In this document: positions 63,569-64,000 of the stretch, piece by piece
Numbering within the stretch: position 1 is the first letter of the stretch
Layout: every line of letters starts with the position of its first letter
Assembly (NCBI RefSeq): GCF_014905555.1
Contig: NZ_BNGS01000001.1
Span: 186,001 to 250,000 of the forward strand
Source: Streptomyces sp. Y2F8-2
GTDB taxonomy: Bacteria; Actinomycetota; Actinomycetes; Streptomycetales; Streptomycetaceae
Direction: 5' to 3'
DNA length: 64,000 nucleotides
Made by a program: the position numbers and the translations under genes
The notes under the pieces: model-generated
What the model was told of the DNA's origin: nothing
Databases searched by the model: none
Seen by the model: the letters and a program-made list of their open reading frames with translations, nothing else

Positions 63569-64000
63569 GTGACTGCTCTCACTCTCAGCACCGCCGCCGC
63601 GGCCGGCCTGCGCGCCGACGCGATCGTGGTCGGTGTCGCGAAGGGCGCTGAGGGCCCGGTCGTCGCACCGGGCGCCGAGGCCGTGGACCAGGCGTACGAC
63701 GGCAGGCTCGCCGCCATCCTGCAGACCCTGGGCGCCTCGGGCGCCGAGGGCGAGGTGACGAAGCTGCCCGCGCCCTCCGGCTTCAAGGCCCCCGTCGTGG
63801 TGGCGGTGGGCCTCGGTGCCGAGCCGGAGAAGGACGAGGCGTTCACCGCCGAGGCGCTGCGCCGCGCCGCCGGATCCGCGGCCCGCGCGCTGACCGGATC
63901 CAAGAAGGCCGCTTTCGCGCTGCCGATCACGGACGCCGCCGACGCCGGCGTCATCGGCGAGGGGGCGCTGCTCGGCGCGTACTCCTTCGACACGTACAAG
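63569..64000 (+). CDS. pepA: Leucyl aminopeptidase, N-terminal part
   Basis: The first 144 codons of a cytosolic M17 aminopeptidase. The N-terminal macro-like domain is recognisable: TLSTAAAAGLRADAIVVGV, LQTLGASGAEGEVTKL, VVVAVGLGAE, AFTAEALRRAAGSAARAL and GEGALLGAYSFDTYK. The zinc-binding catalytic C-terminal half is beyond the window edge. GTG at 63569; GGAAGCGAG lies upstream. It removes N-terminal amino acids from peptides. Confidence 0.88.
   Translation, partial: MTALTLSTAAAAGLRADAIVVGVAKGAEGPVVAPGAEAVDQAYDGRLAAILQTLGASGAEGEVTKLPAPSGFKAPVVVAVGLGAEPEKDEAFTAEALRRAAGSAARALTGSKKAAFALPITDAADAGVIGEGALLGAYSFDTYK

Overview
The window is high-GC actinobacterial DNA. Abundant GTG/TTG starts, a Tat-exported oxidase, a cytochrome bcc-aa3 supercomplex locus, stand-alone DUF397/XRE pairs and Streptomyces-type intergenic palindromes all point to Streptomyces. 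The gene order from pfkA and the two-component pair through glkA, the qcr/cta genes, nadA and the cob genes to pepA matches the chromosomal core region I know from S. coelicolor. That match is from memory, not from a search.

Layout. 1-10.1 kb: start of pfkA, a coupled macR/macS-type two-component system, a PlsC-type acyltransferase, an esterase, an EEP-fold phosphodiesterase, ROK glucokinase glkA with its small DUF5304 neighbour, an ArsA-fold protein, a SRPBCC protein and a metallophosphoesterase. 10.4-25.6 kb: a long-chain acyl-CoA ligase, a Tat-exported cholesterol-oxidase-like enzyme, two envelope mannosyltransferase candidates (PimB'-like GT4 and a GT-C), a zincin lipoprotein, two tandem NlpC/P60 hydrolases, an NYN RNase-like protein, a rhomboid protease coupled to a RAM-only protein, and a PLP enzyme behind a SAM-IV-type riboswitch. 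25.6-36.2 kb: trpD, qcrCAB with ctaE, and ctaCDF, with an L,D-transpeptidase and a degenerate receiver protein between the two oxidase operons. 36.4-42.8 kb: a cysteine desulfurase-TusA fusion, a PfkB-family kinase, an ErpA-type Fe-S carrier and nadA, which together suggest Fe-S and NAD biosynthesis.

42.8-51.0 kb is the accessory island. It holds the 3' end of an Rhs/YD-repeat gene with a DNA/RNA non-specific nuclease tip, truncated by an IS5-family element. A SUKH-family immunity gene and another small candidate immunity gene follow it. Further unknown small genes, a DUF1266-like relic and an XRE-DUF5753/DUF397 pair lie on the other side. GC content is visibly lower and gene decay is frequent here.

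51-64 kb returns to core content: a second LuxR-type two-component system, PspA with its partner, a DUF3043 membrane protein coupled to a methyltransferase, an HtrA-like lipoprotein, cobU/cobT/cobS for the cobalamin nucleotide loop, two membrane proteins linked by a repetitive 23-codon leader frame, and the start of pepA.

Most genes sit in short co-directional runs. Start and stop codons overlap by 4 bp (ATGA/GTGA) in macS-macR, ctaC-D-F, qcrC-A-B and the rhomboid-RAM pair, so translational coupling is a recurring theme. I saw no tRNA, rRNA or CRISPR array.
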